This document shows positions 56,321 through 64,000 of a DNA stretch of 64,000 nucleotides, piece after piece. This stretch comes from Nonomuraea sp. NBC_00507 (GTDB taxonomy: Bacteria; Actinomycetota; Actinomycetes; Streptosporangiales; Streptosporangiaceae). A model generated the notes under the pieces. That model was not told the origin of the DNA. It did no database searches and worked only from the letters and a program-made list of their open reading frames with translations. The stretch's first letter is position 1, and each line of letters begins with the position of its first letter. The stretch lies in NCBI RefSeq assembly GCF_036013525.1, contig NZ_CP107853.1, positions 12,630,371-12,694,370 of the forward strand. Reading direction: 5' to 3'. A program made the translations under genes and the position numbers.

Positions 56321-56329
56321 AGGAGAATC

Positions 56330-57352
56330 ATGGGCAAACCGCGGATCAAGGACGTCGCAGCCCGAGCGGGCGTAGGCGTCTCCACGGTGTCCGTGGTCCT
56401 GAACAACGTCGAGGGCGCGCGCGTCGGCCCCGAGACCCGGGAGCGAATCCTGTCCGCCGCCCGCGACCTCGGCTACACCTCCAACCCGATCGCCCGCAGC
56501 CTTCGCACACGGAGGACTCAAACGATCGGCTTCGTCGGCGATGACATAGCGACCACCCCGTTCGCCGGGCGGATGATCCAGGGAGCTCAGGACGCGGCCT
56601 GGCAGGCCGGCTACCTGCTGTTCCTGGTGAACACCGGGGGAGAGCACGCGCTCGAGCGCCACGCCGTTCGGGCGCTGCTCGACCGGAGGGTCGACGGTGT
56701 CATCTACGCCACCATGTACCACCGGCACGTCGAGATCCCCGAGATGCTGGACGACGTGAGCACCGTCGTCCTCGATGCCTGCCCCACCGGCGGCTCCATG
56801 CCGTACGTCGTGCCCGACGAACGCGGAGGCGCGGCTGCGGCGGTCGGCGAACTCCTCCGCGCGGGTCACCGGCGGATCGGGTTCGCCACCGAGGCGCTGG
56901 AGGTTCCGGCGGCATCCGGGCGCCTGACCGGCTACCACGAAACGTTGGCCGCGGCGGGGATCCCCGCCGACCCGGAGCTTGTAGCAGCCGAGCACGGCAC
57001 CACAACCGGAGGCTACCAAGCGGCGAGCCGCCTTCTCGATCTCGACGAACGGCCGACCGCGATCTTCTGCTACAACGACCGGATGGCGATGGGGTGCTAC
57101 CGCGCCGCGGCCGAACGCGGCCTGCGCATCCCCCACGACCTGTCCGTCGTCGGGTACGACGATCAGGACCTGATCGCACCCGAGCTGTCCCCGGCACTGA
57201 CGACCGTCGCCCTCCCCCACTACGAGATGGGGATGTGGGCGTTCCACCGGCTGCTGGGGCTCATCCAGGACGACCCTGAGCAAAGGGAGCAGGGACATCT
57301 CATGCCGTGCCCGCTGGTCAGGCGGGACTCGGTGGGGCCGCCGCCGCGGTGA
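56330..57352 (+). CDS. LacI family regulator (fructan/DFA cluster, second copy)
   Basis: A 340-residue LacI/PurR-type protein with ATG at 56330. The helix-turn-helix is IKDVAARAGVGVSTVSVVLN. The ligand domain shares long stretches with the LacI protein at 52602: IATTPFAGRMIQGAQDAAW, RRVDGVIYATMYHRHVEIP, TAIFCYNDRMAMGCYRAAAE and VVGYDDQDLIAPELSPALTT. The two are clearly paralogues with similar expected ligands but different recognition helices. A 31-bp inverted repeat directly precedes it, and the GAATCGATTC core reappears before the fructokinase gene, so it may link these loci. Confidence 0.92.
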   Translation: MGKPRIKDVAARAGVGVSTVSVVLNNVEGARVGPETRERILSAARDLGYTSNPIARSLRTRRTQTIGFVGDDIATTPFAGRMIQGAQDAAWQAGYLLFLVNTGGEHALERHAVRALLDRRVDGVIYATMYHRHVEIPEMLDDVSTVVLDACPTGGSMPYVVPDERGGAAAAVGELLRAGHRRIGFATEALEVPAASGRLTGYHETLAAAGIPADPELVAAEHGTTTGGYQAASRLLDLDERPTAIFCYNDRMAMGCYRAAAERGLRIPHDLSVVGYDDQDLIAPELSPALTTVALPHYEMGMWAFHRLLGLIQDDPEQREQGHLMPCPLVRRDSVGPPPR

Positions 57353-57358
57353 GACGCG

Positions 57359-58387
57359 ACGGCGACCCGCGACACGGCCGCAAGCCTCACCCCGGCCGGC
57401 CAGCCGGGCCACAACGCCTCGCAGAAGGAGTATCAGATCGTCCACGAGGCGTTCCCCCAGGGCGCCTACAACAACGCCGTCACGGGAGCCGCCACAGCGG
57501 GCAAGTTGCCCTGCCTGCTCGACGCGGACGGACCCGTCGTGCCCAACTGGGCCTGGGCCAAGTATCTGGCGCCGCTAAACCTTCCGCAGGCCACCACGCA
57601 TCCCCACCATCGACACGCCGTGGACCCTGCAGGAGTTCGACGCGGCGCTGGTCAAGCTCGAGAACGAGGGAAAGTTCGACTACGCCCTTGATCTGGGTAC
57701 CGGCGGCAGCGGCGGCGAAGTGGTGGCCGTACGTCTTCTCACCCCTGCTGCAGGGCTTCGGCGGGGATCTCGTCGACCGCTCCTCGATGACCACGGCCGA
57801 GGGCGCGCTCAACGGCCCCGCAGCCGTCAAGTGGGGGGAATGGTGGCAGAGCTTGTTCCAGCGCAAGCTTGCCAACCCGCGCGAGGCCACCGACCGCGTC
57901 GCGTTCTTGAACGGCAAGGCCGCGCTGGCTTGGAAGGGCAACTGGGGGGCGCCGGACGCCGTCAAGAAGTACGGCGACGACGTGCTGTTCCTTCCCCCGG
58001 CCCGACCTCGGCGCCGGGCCGAAGATCGGTGGTGCTTCCTGGCAGTGGGCCATCACCTCCTCTTGCAAGGAGCAGGACGGGGCCCGCAAGTACCTGGAAT
58101 TCTCCCTGAACCCCAAGTACATCGCGCAGTTCTCCAACAAGATCGGCTTGATCCCGGCCACGGAGGAGGCCGCCGCCCTGACCGACAAGTACAAGCAGGG
58201 TGGCCAGTTGAGAATGTTCGCTGACTACTCGCGCAAATTCGCCATGGTTCGCCCACCCACGCCCGCCTACCCGGTGATCTCCAGCGTCTTCGAGAAGGCC
58301 GCGCAGGACATCATGAACGGCTCCGCGGTCAAGGCCCGCCTGGACGCGGCAGTCGACGAGATCGATGCCAACGTCGCTAGCCGATGA
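57359..58387 (+). pseudogene. Decayed ABC sugar-binding protein gene
   Basis: Pieces of a family-1 solute-binding protein are readable in successive frames: KEYQIVHEAFPQGAYNNAVT, then PTIDTPWTLQEFDAALVKLE, then KWWPYVFSPLLQGFGGDLVD and AALAWKGNWGAPDAVKKYGD. Next come GASWQWAITSSCKEQDGARK and finally IGLIPATEEAAALTDKYKQG, ending at a TGA at 58387. The signal peptide and N-terminal ~60-80 residues are missing and at least three frame changes occur. It is a non-functional remnant of a further sugar importer, following the second LacI gene, which may once have controlled it. Confidence 0.82.
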
Positions 58388-58531
58388 TCGCCCTCCTGCA
58401 CAAGCTTCCCGAGCGGGACAGGCAAGCCCTCGTCGAGCTGATCAACCAGTGCGCGCAGGAGGAAACCGACCCTGAGCGGCAGCTGCCGTCTGCGAAACGC
58501 CCGAAACCCTGGGACTCCCGACCTGATCAGT

Positions 58532-58888
58532 TCACGTCACCGGAGGTTCGTGGCATTGGCGGACCTCCACCGGTTCGCCGGCTCCCGCGACGATCTGACG
58601 GGCGAGCTCTAGCGCTCTCGTCTCATCCGCGACGTCCACCAACCACCAGCCGGCCAGTGATTGGCTGGGCTCAGCGAACGTGCCGTCCCGTACGGCCACC
58701 GCGCCGTCTTCGAGACTGACAACCTTCGCATGCGGCGCGAGTGCCAGCCCTTCATCGGCAAGCAGTTCACCCGACCTCTTCAGCCCTTCGGTGAACTCGA
58801 TCATGAATTTGATCATTTGCTGGACCCATTCCTGAGACTTGCCGCTCAGGACGGTTTCGTCGCCGAACTGCATCAACATGTATTTCAT
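58532..58888 (-). CDS. YciI (YCII-related, DGPF-type) family protein
   Basis: A 118-residue protein from the ATG at 58888, preceded by GGAAGG. It shows MKYMLMQFGDE, then WVQQMIKFMIEFTEGLKRSG, ADEGLALAPHAKVV, VRDGTFAEPSQSLAGWWLVD and ALELARQIV, the pattern of YCII-related ferredoxin-like proteins. These are often found near ECF sigma factors in actinomycetes; none is adjacent here. Biochemical function is unknown. The frame upstream to 58993 has no conserved sequence. Confidence 0.85.
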   Translation of the reverse strand: MKYMLMQFGDETVLSGKSQEWVQQMIKFMIEFTEGLKRSGELLADEGLALAPHAKVVSLEDGAVAVRDGTFAEPSQSLAGWWLVDVADETRALELARQIVAGAGEPVEVRQCHEPPVT

Positions 58889-59219
58889 TGCTTCCTTCCG
58901 GGGTGAGTACCTGGTCGACTTCGTGCGATGGCGACGGGACCTCCGGCCCGTCCCCTCGCCAACGCGTCGATCGCGCACCGCCGGAATCGACATGGCTCCC
59001 GAGGAAGCTTTCAGGCGTCATGGAGCGAAGCGGCATTCGTGCAGCTCAGGTCCATGGCACGCGCGCATTCTTGGCTCGAACAACGCCGCCATTCGGGTCC
59101 AGGCCGGCTTCTGCTGTTGTCCGTGCTGGCTGAGCAGGCTGTACCGAATCGCGCCGTCGGCGCGGGCCCGGAGTCCGGCCGGGATGGGCAGCAATGAAGG
59201 ACGGCACCGTCTGAGCGCA
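58889..59219. other. Intergenic region without a recognisable gene
   Basis: This 331-bp stretch between two leftward genes has only short overlapping frames with no recognisable family. It presumably contains the promoter of the YciI gene. No clear repeat or terminator was found. Confidence 0.5.
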
Positions 59220-59651
59220 CTACTTCTTCCACGGTGTGCACACCCACCGGCCGACGTTGAAGACGCAGGCGCGGAAGCTGCGGCCGCCCCACTGGTCGAC
59301 GCCCCCGGCGGTGCCGATTTTGCCGCGGCGCTTGGCGTAGCAGCCGTGCCAGGAGCGGCCGCCGGTGTCCGACCAGTCGAGCGTGACCCTGTCCCCGCGC
59401 TGGAGCCCGCCGGCCAACGCGTAGTAGACGTGCCGTCCCTTGTAGATCCGGTTCCTGGACTTGACGAGATAGACATACGCGAAGGAGGTCTGGGCGGTTC
59501 CCAGGTCTGTAATCCCGTTCGTGCGCTCGTAACTGATCCGCGGCCCGCAGCTGTAGTCGATGAACCCGGGCCCCGCCGCATTCGCCGCACTCGGCACCGC
59601 CAGCACCGCGAGTCCTGTCGCGAGCGCCGCACTAATCGCTAACTTGCGCAT
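59220..59651 (-). CDS. Small secreted protein of unknown function
   Basis: A 143-residue protein with a clean signal peptide (KLAISAALATGLAVLAVPSAANA) and a mature part of about 118 residues. The mature part holds four Cys residues that could form two disulfides (SCGPRISYERTN, WHGCYAKRRGK, FRACVFNVG, WVCTPWKK). It is rich in Arg, Gly and aromatic residues and probably folds as a small beta protein. Small secreted actinomycete proteins of this kind are common and mostly uncharacterised. The ATG at 59651 has a TCAGGAGGAAA-type ribosome binding site. Confidence 0.78.
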   Translation of the reverse strand: MRKLAISAALATGLAVLAVPSAANAAGPGFIDYSCGPRISYERTNGITDLGTAQTSFAYVYLVKSRNRIYKGRHVYYALAGGLQRGDRVTLDWSDTGGRSWHGCYAKRRGKIGTAGGVDQWGGRSFRACVFNVGRWVCTPWKK

Positions 59652-59925
59652 GTTTCCTCCTGAGGTGATCCGTCCCAGGGATCATGCGCCGCCCCGTGTT
59701 GAGAATCTGTTGAGCTTCCGTTCAGGCACTCCCGGGCCGTACAGCAGGCTGCGATCCAGAGCCCGGCGAGCGTGGGCGCCGAAGCTCACGCCCGCGCTTC
59801 CCGTTCGGAGTCCAGAGGTTTCCCGCTGCTCACCGTACGTACGTGATGCTGGACCGTGCAGTTGCACGGCGCTACCGATCTACGAGTAATCAGGATGACG
59901 CGTGAGAGGCCTCCCGGCCAGACCA

Positions 59926-60585
59926 TCAGCAGGAGGCCACCCGGCAAATCTTGGCCAGCATCTTCTTGGCGTCCCGCCGGTCTTTGGCGAAGGGCTTCTT
60001 CTGCCGCGGTCCACCGTAGTAGATGATCGCGTTGGCCCGACGAACGATCACGTAGGCGTCCCACTGCTCGTCGTCGTCGGTGTTGTAGCCCGTCACCGCC
60101 CAGGCCTGGTCGCCCAGGGAGCTGGGGTAGAGCTTGCGGCGGAAGACGCCCATCGGCTGGGCCTTACTGCCCTTACGCGCGCAGCGGGCGGCTGCGGCCT
60201 TCCAGTCACCCATGACTTTCTTGGCGATCTTCGTGGAGCGATAGACGATCACCTGCTCCTGCGTTCCGTGGTACTCCTGGGAGCTGAAGGTCACCGACCG
60301 CACGGCTTTGCGGCCGGTAAGCCCGATCTTGGTACTCTGGCCTGTGCCGACCGCGACGGTGTAGCAGGGGTTGGCCAGGAGCGGCTGGTCGGCTCTGTCG
60401 TCGTAGAGCCAGGTCTCCTCATAGTCGTGAAGGTCATCAGGGTCGTCACGTGCCATGTCCTCGCGGGCCGTGCGCTCGTAGAGCAGGAAGTTCTTCGGCA
60501 GCTTCGTGGCCGTGGCCGCCTGCACGGGCACGGCAGGCGCGAGGCAAATACTGACAAGTCCAACTAACGCGATCTTCTGCAGCAT
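59926..60585 (-). CDS. Secreted protein, possible sensor-like domain
   Basis: A 219-residue protein from the ATG at 60585. The signal peptide (ALVGLVSICLAPAVPVQA) is followed by a mature alpha/beta domain. It has KNFLLYERTAREDMARDD, LLANPCYTVAVG and TFSSQEYHGTQEQVIVYRST. A KKVMGDWKAAAARCAR stretch and a Cys near the very C-terminus (KICRVASC) follow. The layout resembles extracytoplasmic sensor domains of actinobacterial kinases (PknH_C-like), but the match is weak and no kinase domain is present. The frame upstream to 60756 carries no conserved sequence. Confidence 0.72.
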   Translation of the reverse strand: MLQKIALVGLVSICLAPAVPVQAATATKLPKNFLLYERTAREDMARDDPDDLHDYEETWLYDDRADQPLLANPCYTVAVGTGQSTKIGLTGRKAVRSVTFSSQEYHGTQEQVIVYRSTKIAKKVMGDWKAAAARCARKGSKAQPMGVFRRKLYPSSLGDQAWAVTGYNTDDDEQWDAYVIVRRANAIIYYGGPRQKKPFAKDRRDAKKMLAKICRVASC

Positions 60586-60822
60586 GACCGCGCAGGCTAG
60601 CGGGACGAACACCGGGTCGTGTACTGATCCCACCCGCAGTGCCCATCTCGACTCGGTTGGGTCGCCGGCCATGGACTGCCCGAACAGCACGCCCGCGGCA
60701 TGCTCCGCGAGGCGCTGGCGTTCCTGTCCGCGGACTGACCTGAGCCGGGTCAACACGCACTCAACACGGGCTCAACATCGGCCTGCCTATCTTCCTGTTC
60801 ACCACACGAAGAGGGAGACGAA

Positions 60823-61302
60823 ATGAGTTTCATGAGAGTGGCCGCCATCGTCATCGGCGCCGGTGTCATCGCCGGCGGCGCGGTCCCGGCCCAAGCAGCC
60901 TCAAGCAGCGCCCGCGTCGACGCCTACATGGCCGCGTTCCCCGGCGGCACGAAGGTCGGCAACAACGAGATCTCCTGGCAGGGCGGCGACGTCCGCGTGG
61001 TGCTGGAGGCCACCGCCAAGTCCTGCCCGGCCGGCTACTACTGCGTCTATGAGCACCAGTACTGGCGCGGCGCGATGGGCGCGTGGCGGGCCTCCGCCGC
61101 GAATTGCAAGAAGTTCAACTTCACCGCCTACTGGCGGGACAAGGTCTCCTCGTTCTGGGCGCGCGGCGGCTGCGAGACCGCCACCTACTTCCTGAAGAAC
61201 AAGAAGAAGTGGCAGCCAGATCAGTTCGAGCCCTTCGAGGGCAAGAAGGCCTGGGTCCGGTTCAACGACAGCTACGACTATGCCGCCCGCGGCTACCTCT
61301 AA
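60823..61302 (+). CDS. Secreted peptidase inhibitor I36-like protein
   Basis: A 159-residue secreted protein. The signal peptide (VAAIVIGAGVIAGGAVPAQAA) is followed by a domain with CPAGYYCVYEHQYWRGAMGA near residue 68. This is the beta/gamma-crystallin-like pattern of actinomycete metalloprotease inhibitors (family I36), and KVSSFWARGG follows. Four cysteines could form two disulfides. It may inhibit a metalloprotease or play a structural envelope role. The ATG has a GAGGGAGACGAA site. Confidence 0.82.
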   Translation: MSFMRVAAIVIGAGVIAGGAVPAQAASSSARVDAYMAAFPGGTKVGNNEISWQGGDVRVVLEATAKSCPAGYYCVYEHQYWRGAMGAWRASAANCKKFNFTAYWRDKVSSFWARGGCETATYFLKNKKKWQPDQFEPFEGKKAWVRFNDSYDYAARGYL

Positions 61303-61463
61303 GCGGTCGGAGCTGGACGCTGAACAGCACGACGGCCCACAGCAGCAGCCACGGCAGGCTGTGAGGTTGACCGGTAGATGGGCCATCTCGGTTCACCTGA
61401 TGGCAGGGTACGCCGCGATCGCCAATCGCCTACGCTCCTGTTCCTGATCCGACCCTGCCACGC

Positions 61464-62129
61464 GTGATCGCCGAACCGGCGGGCAAGCCGGTCCCCGAGG
61501 GCGGCGTCGAGCTGCGTCGGCTGGCCCGCCAGATCGCTACCGAACCGGCAGCGTGGACCCCGGCGCTGGCCACGCTGGTCGCGGGCCTGTTCGAGGAGAT
61601 GGCGCCCGCCTGGGACGCCGAACACGCCACCGGCCGGCTGGACTTCCTGTCCGACTCCCTGGCCCGCGGCGGACCCCTGCCAGAGGGCGTATGCCTGGAG
61701 CTCGGCTCGGGCACCGGCCAGCACACCGCGCTCTTGGCGGGCGCCTTCGACCACGCCGTCGCCGTCGACCTGGCCCGGCAGATGCTCACCCGCGCTCCCG
61801 CTCATCTGGCGCCGCGGTTGCAGGCCGACGCCGCCCGCCTGCCCCTGGCCGCCAGATCGATCGCCGCCATCGTCTGCATCGACGTGCTGTTGTTTCCGTC
61901 TGAGATTGCCCGTGTGCTGCGCGAGGACGGCGTGCTGCTATGGGCCAACCAGCTCGGCGCAGAGGGACCGCTGTTCCTCGATACCCCCACGGTCCTAGCC
62001 GCTCTGGGCGGCAGCTGGCAGGCGGTCCAGGCCGAGGCCGGCTGGGGCAACTGGGCCGTCATCCGCCGGCGCGGCGACCACACAACGCCCACCAGTCCGT
62101 CCACCAGCTGCCGAACCACCACAACATAA
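61464..62129 (+). CDS. SAM-dependent methyltransferase
   Basis: About 221 residues from a GTG at 61464. The class I methyltransferase fold is visible: LELGSGTGQHTALLAGAFDH (motif I), AVAVDLARQMLTRAP, LQADAARLPLAARSIAAIVC (acidic loop and motif IV region), and ARVLREDGVLLWANQ. Both ends are weaker: no strong ribosome binding site precedes the GTG and the tail (TSPSTSCRTTTT) looks like read-through. Substrate unknown. It is followed by a region of gene remnants. Confidence 0.75.
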   Translation: MIAEPAGKPVPEGGVELRRLARQIATEPAAWTPALATLVAGLFEEMAPAWDAEHATGRLDFLSDSLARGGPLPEGVCLELGSGTGQHTALLAGAFDHAVAVDLARQMLTRAPAHLAPRLQADAARLPLAARSIAAIVCIDVLLFPSEIARVLREDGVLLWANQLGAEGPLFLDTPTVLAALGGSWQAVQAEAGWGNWAVIRRRGDHTTPTSPSTSCRTTTT

Positions 62130-62177
62130 GCTCGGCGGTAACAGCGACATCACCCGTGGCATGTCACACGGGAGACC

Positions 62178-62310
62178 GCCAGGATCGTCGCTGTGGTGGT
62201 GATGCTGCAGCGCCTGAAGGGTTGTCGGACCGGGAGGCGGTGGATCGGTTCGCTTTCGATGTGCGGCGGAAGTACGCCGCCGGCGGGCTGGACTTCGACC
62301 ATCCCGGGGC
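62178..62310 (+). pseudogene. Transposase N-terminal remnant
   Basis: The fragment reads VVVMLQRLK in one frame and then GLSDREAVDRFAFDVRRKYA and GGLDFDHPG in another, with a frame change near 62217. This resembles the N-terminal segment of IS5/IS1182-like transposases (DUF772 type). No DDE domain, terminal repeats or target duplication are visible. An old insertion-sequence scar. Confidence 0.6.
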
Positions 62311-62322
62311 TCGCAGTCCGGC

Positions 62323-62418
62323 TGGGGTCAGTTCACCGGCTCGCACACCTCCGACCCGGCCCACCCGCACACTGGCGTGCGCATCCAGGGCAACACCGTG
62401 CGCAACACCCGGGTGTGA
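62323..62418 (+). pseudogene. Possible parallel beta-helix protein C-terminal scrap
   Basis: A 31-codon stretch ending in TGA reads WGQFTGSHTSDPAHPH then TGVRIQGNTVRNTRV. The second part looks like one coil of a right-handed beta-helix such as a pectate lyase. It directly follows the transposase remnant and may be debris from a truncated gene. The rest of the gap (62130-62573) shows nothing else. Confidence 0.35.
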
Positions 62419-62573
62419 CGGCACCCAACTCCAGTGCCCCTCCGATGCACGGGATAACGGCCCCTTATCCCGCACATCGCGCGGAACCTCCAGTGCGCCA
62501 TTTACCGAGTACTGCGCGCCGTTTAGACTCCGCCGACGTGTTCGATATCGCTTGCGCGGCTGGTGGCTCTCGC

Positions 62574-64000
62574 TCAGCGTCCACTACGGCGTTCGCTTCC
62601 GGACGTGGACTCGCGGGCTGCCGATTCTTCGGATCGGCACAGCGTGAAAGGCTCGACGCCGGGCAGGTGGCGTGACCATTCAGCGGCGGTGAGTGTACGG
62701 CCCGCGCGTGCGCACACGGTCGCGGCCACGTGCCGCTCATCCACGTCATGCACGCGTACGGTGCCGTCGAGGGCGGCGGTGTGGAGTTTCGTGCCGTCCG
62801 CCGAGAATGCCACCCACCCGTCGCCGACCTCGTCCAGCCGCTGCTTACCGTCGAAGACGATGCCCAGCGGTTGCCGGCTCGGCACGTCCCACAATTGCAC
62901 GCGCATGCCCTTCTCGTACGAGGCGATCGTGCGCCCGTCGGGTGACCAGGCGAGCACGGCGGCCTCGCTGCCCGGAACCGCGGAGAACTGGGCGATCCGG
63001 GTCCTGACGTCGCCGTCCCACAAGGTGAGCCGGTCCGGGCCGGCGAAGACCACCTGACGGCCGTCCGGGCTGACGGCGAAGGGGCCGTCGAGCTGGCCGG
63101 TCCCCGGCGCGAGAGGGCGGGTGGCACCCGTCGCGGGATCGATGAGCTGGAACGGGTCCCCGGTCATCAGCAGCCGTCCATCGGGGCGGAAGGCCAGGTA
63201 GCCCGCGCCGTGCCCGGTCGTCGCCCGTACAGATCTCTGTTCAAGGTCCCACAGCTCGACGCGGCCGGACTCTCCATCGCGTGACACGGCCAGCGTGCGG
63301 CCGTCCGGGCTGAACGCCAGGGCCTGCGCGCCCTGCCCGCCGTTACCCGTCAGCTTGAGCCTGGCCGACACCTCGCGCCTGGCCAGATCCACGATGGTGA
63401 TCTTGTCGCCGCCCGCCAGGGCGAGGCGGCGGCCGTCGGCGCTGAAGGCCGTCGCGGCCCCCGTGCCCGACCAGCCGACCGGCGCGATCAGCGGCCGTCC
63501 CGTCGCCGTGTCCCTGACGTAGATTCTTTCCCCGCCGACCTTGGCCAGCACGCGCGCGGAAGGGTCCAGCCGCAGGCTCAGGCCGTCGCCGTCGGCGTCG
63601 CCGGCGGCGATCGGCCGGTCGAACACCATCGCAACGTCCTCGGTGTAGACGACGCCGCGGTCGTTCAGATAGCGGACGGCCCGGCCGGCGAGGTCGAAGC
63701 GGAGCTGGGCGACGAAATCGGGCATGGCCCGCTCGTACACCGTGGTGAGGTCGGAGCGCCGCACCAGCCTCAGCGTGCTCTGCCCGGCCCAGGCGGCGAT
63801 GAACTGGTCGCCGAAGGCGAAGGCCACGTCCGTGGCGAGCTCGTCTTTATGCCCTATCATCTCCTCTCCTGACGGCACTTTGAACAGGCCCATCATGCTC
63901 TGCTCGCCCGAGGGCAGGATCGCGACGGTCGTTACCGACCTGCCGTCGTCACTGAGGGCAACGTCGTTGATGACGCCGTCGTCGGGGCGGTGTCGCAGGC
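62574..64000 (-). CDS. WD40 repeat protein, N-terminal part beyond window edge
   Basis: The leftward frame is open from the right edge to a stop at 62574 (about 475 codons visible). It contains repeated blades with FSADGRRLALAGGDKITIVD, FSPDGRTLAVSRD, VELWDLEQRSV, WSPDGRTIASYEKGMRVQLWD and VRVHDVDERHVAATVCARAG. The ending TLTAAEWSRHLPGVEP is the conserved tail seen in actinomycete WD40 proteins, often fused to nSTAND NTPase, helix-turn-helix or TIR modules. The N-terminal module lies outside the window. A methionine at 63896 is internal to the frame, not the likely start. Confidence 0.85.
   Translation of the reverse strand, partial: LRHRPDDGVINDVALSDDGRSVTTVAILPSGEQSMMGLFKVPSGEEMIGHKDELATDVAFAFGDQFIAAWAGQSTLRLVRRSDLTTVYERAMPDFVAQLRFDLAGRAVRYLNDRGVVYTEDVAMVFDRPIAAGDADGDGLSLRLDPSARVLAKVGGERIYVRDTATGRPLIAPVGWSGTGAATAFSADGRRLALAGGDKITIVDLARREVSARLKLTGNGGQGAQALAFSPDGRTLAVSRDGESGRVELWDLEQRSVRATTGHGAGYLAFRPDGRLLMTGDPFQLIDPATGATRPLAPGTGQLDGPFAVSPDGRQVVFAGPDRLTLWDGDVRTRIAQFSAVPGSEAAVLAWSPDGRTIASYEKGMRVQLWDVPSRQPLGIVFDGKQRLDEVGDGWVAFSADGTKLHTAALDGTVRVHDVDERHVAATVCARAGRTLTAAEWSRHLPGVEPFTLCRSEESAARESTSGSERRSGR

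Noticed and set aside
37118..58387. Antibiotic biosynthesis cluster
   Set aside because: No polyketide synthase, peptide synthetase, terpene or lantibiotic genes are present; the content is carbohydrate uptake and breakdown.
58384..58719. Rightward frame starting at an ATGA overlap with the end of the binding-protein pseudogene (MIALLHKLPERDRQALVELI)
   Set aside because: The first ~50 codons look plausible, but the rest runs antisense through the YciI gene with no recognisable family; a remnant or chance frame is more likely.

Overview
The window is high-GC DNA with strong third-position GC bias, many GTG starts, 4-bp ATGA/GTGA gene overlaps, lipoprotein and Tat-type secretion signals, and actinomycete family types (328-residue malate dehydrogenase, a receptor-type Ser/Thr kinase, peptidase-inhibitor I36 protein, a small membrane protein of the SCO4848 type next to a D-Ala-D-Ala carboxypeptidase). 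It looks like a chromosomal segment of a filamentous actinomycete, probably Streptosporangiaceae (Nonomuraea-like); the genus is inference only. No rRNA, tRNA or CRISPR array was recognised.

Left part (1-18.9 kb): a MerR regulator cut by the window edge; a TetR / acyl-CoA synthetase / enoyl-CoA hydratase operon; adenosine deaminase coupled to a PH-domain membrane protein; an MFS exporter with a divergent MarR regulator; and a nucleoside uptake and salvage operon (BMP-family binding protein, ABC ATPase, two permeases, cytidine deaminase, thymidine phosphorylase). An S15 peptidase and an M20 amidohydrolase follow.

Middle part (18.9-37 kb): a PGM1-like ATP-grasp ligase; a cell-envelope trio (carboxypeptidase, small membrane protein, YihY); two MarR-controlled divergent pairs (amidohydrolase; haloalkane-dehalogenase-like hydrolase); an XRE regulator; and housekeeping genes trpS, a CNNM/CorC-type protein, galE and mdh. 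A Ser/Thr kinase whose extracellular part is an amino-acid-binding-protein fold, a trans-acting enoyl-reductase-like protein and a polysaccharide deacetylase lipoprotein close this part.

Right part (37-58.4 kb) is accessory carbohydrate metabolism in two LacI-controlled blocks. Block A (37.1-46.6 kb) is a six-gene leftward operon: secreted GH30 with a carbohydrate-binding domain, ABC importer (binding protein and two permeases), GH35-like enzyme and a second GH30. It has a divergent LacI and a clear operator. Block B (46.7-58.4 kb) looks like a fructan / difructose-anhydride (DFA) system: a secreted GH91 inulin fructotransferase (frameshifted in this sequence), an ABC importer, a GH172 (DUF2961) enzyme of the DFA I-hydrolase family, a clan GH-J beta-fructosidase-like enzyme, a PfkB fructokinase and two paralogous LacI regulators. 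It is flanked by decayed genes (an orphan GH32 C-terminal domain and a sugar-binding-protein pseudogene). The inferred route is inulin to DFA outside the cell, import, opening of the anhydride, cleavage to fructose, then fructose phosphate.

The last part (58.4-64 kb) holds small secreted proteins, a YciI protein, a methyltransferase, transposase and beta-helix remnants, and the C-terminal part of a WD40 protein cut by the right edge.
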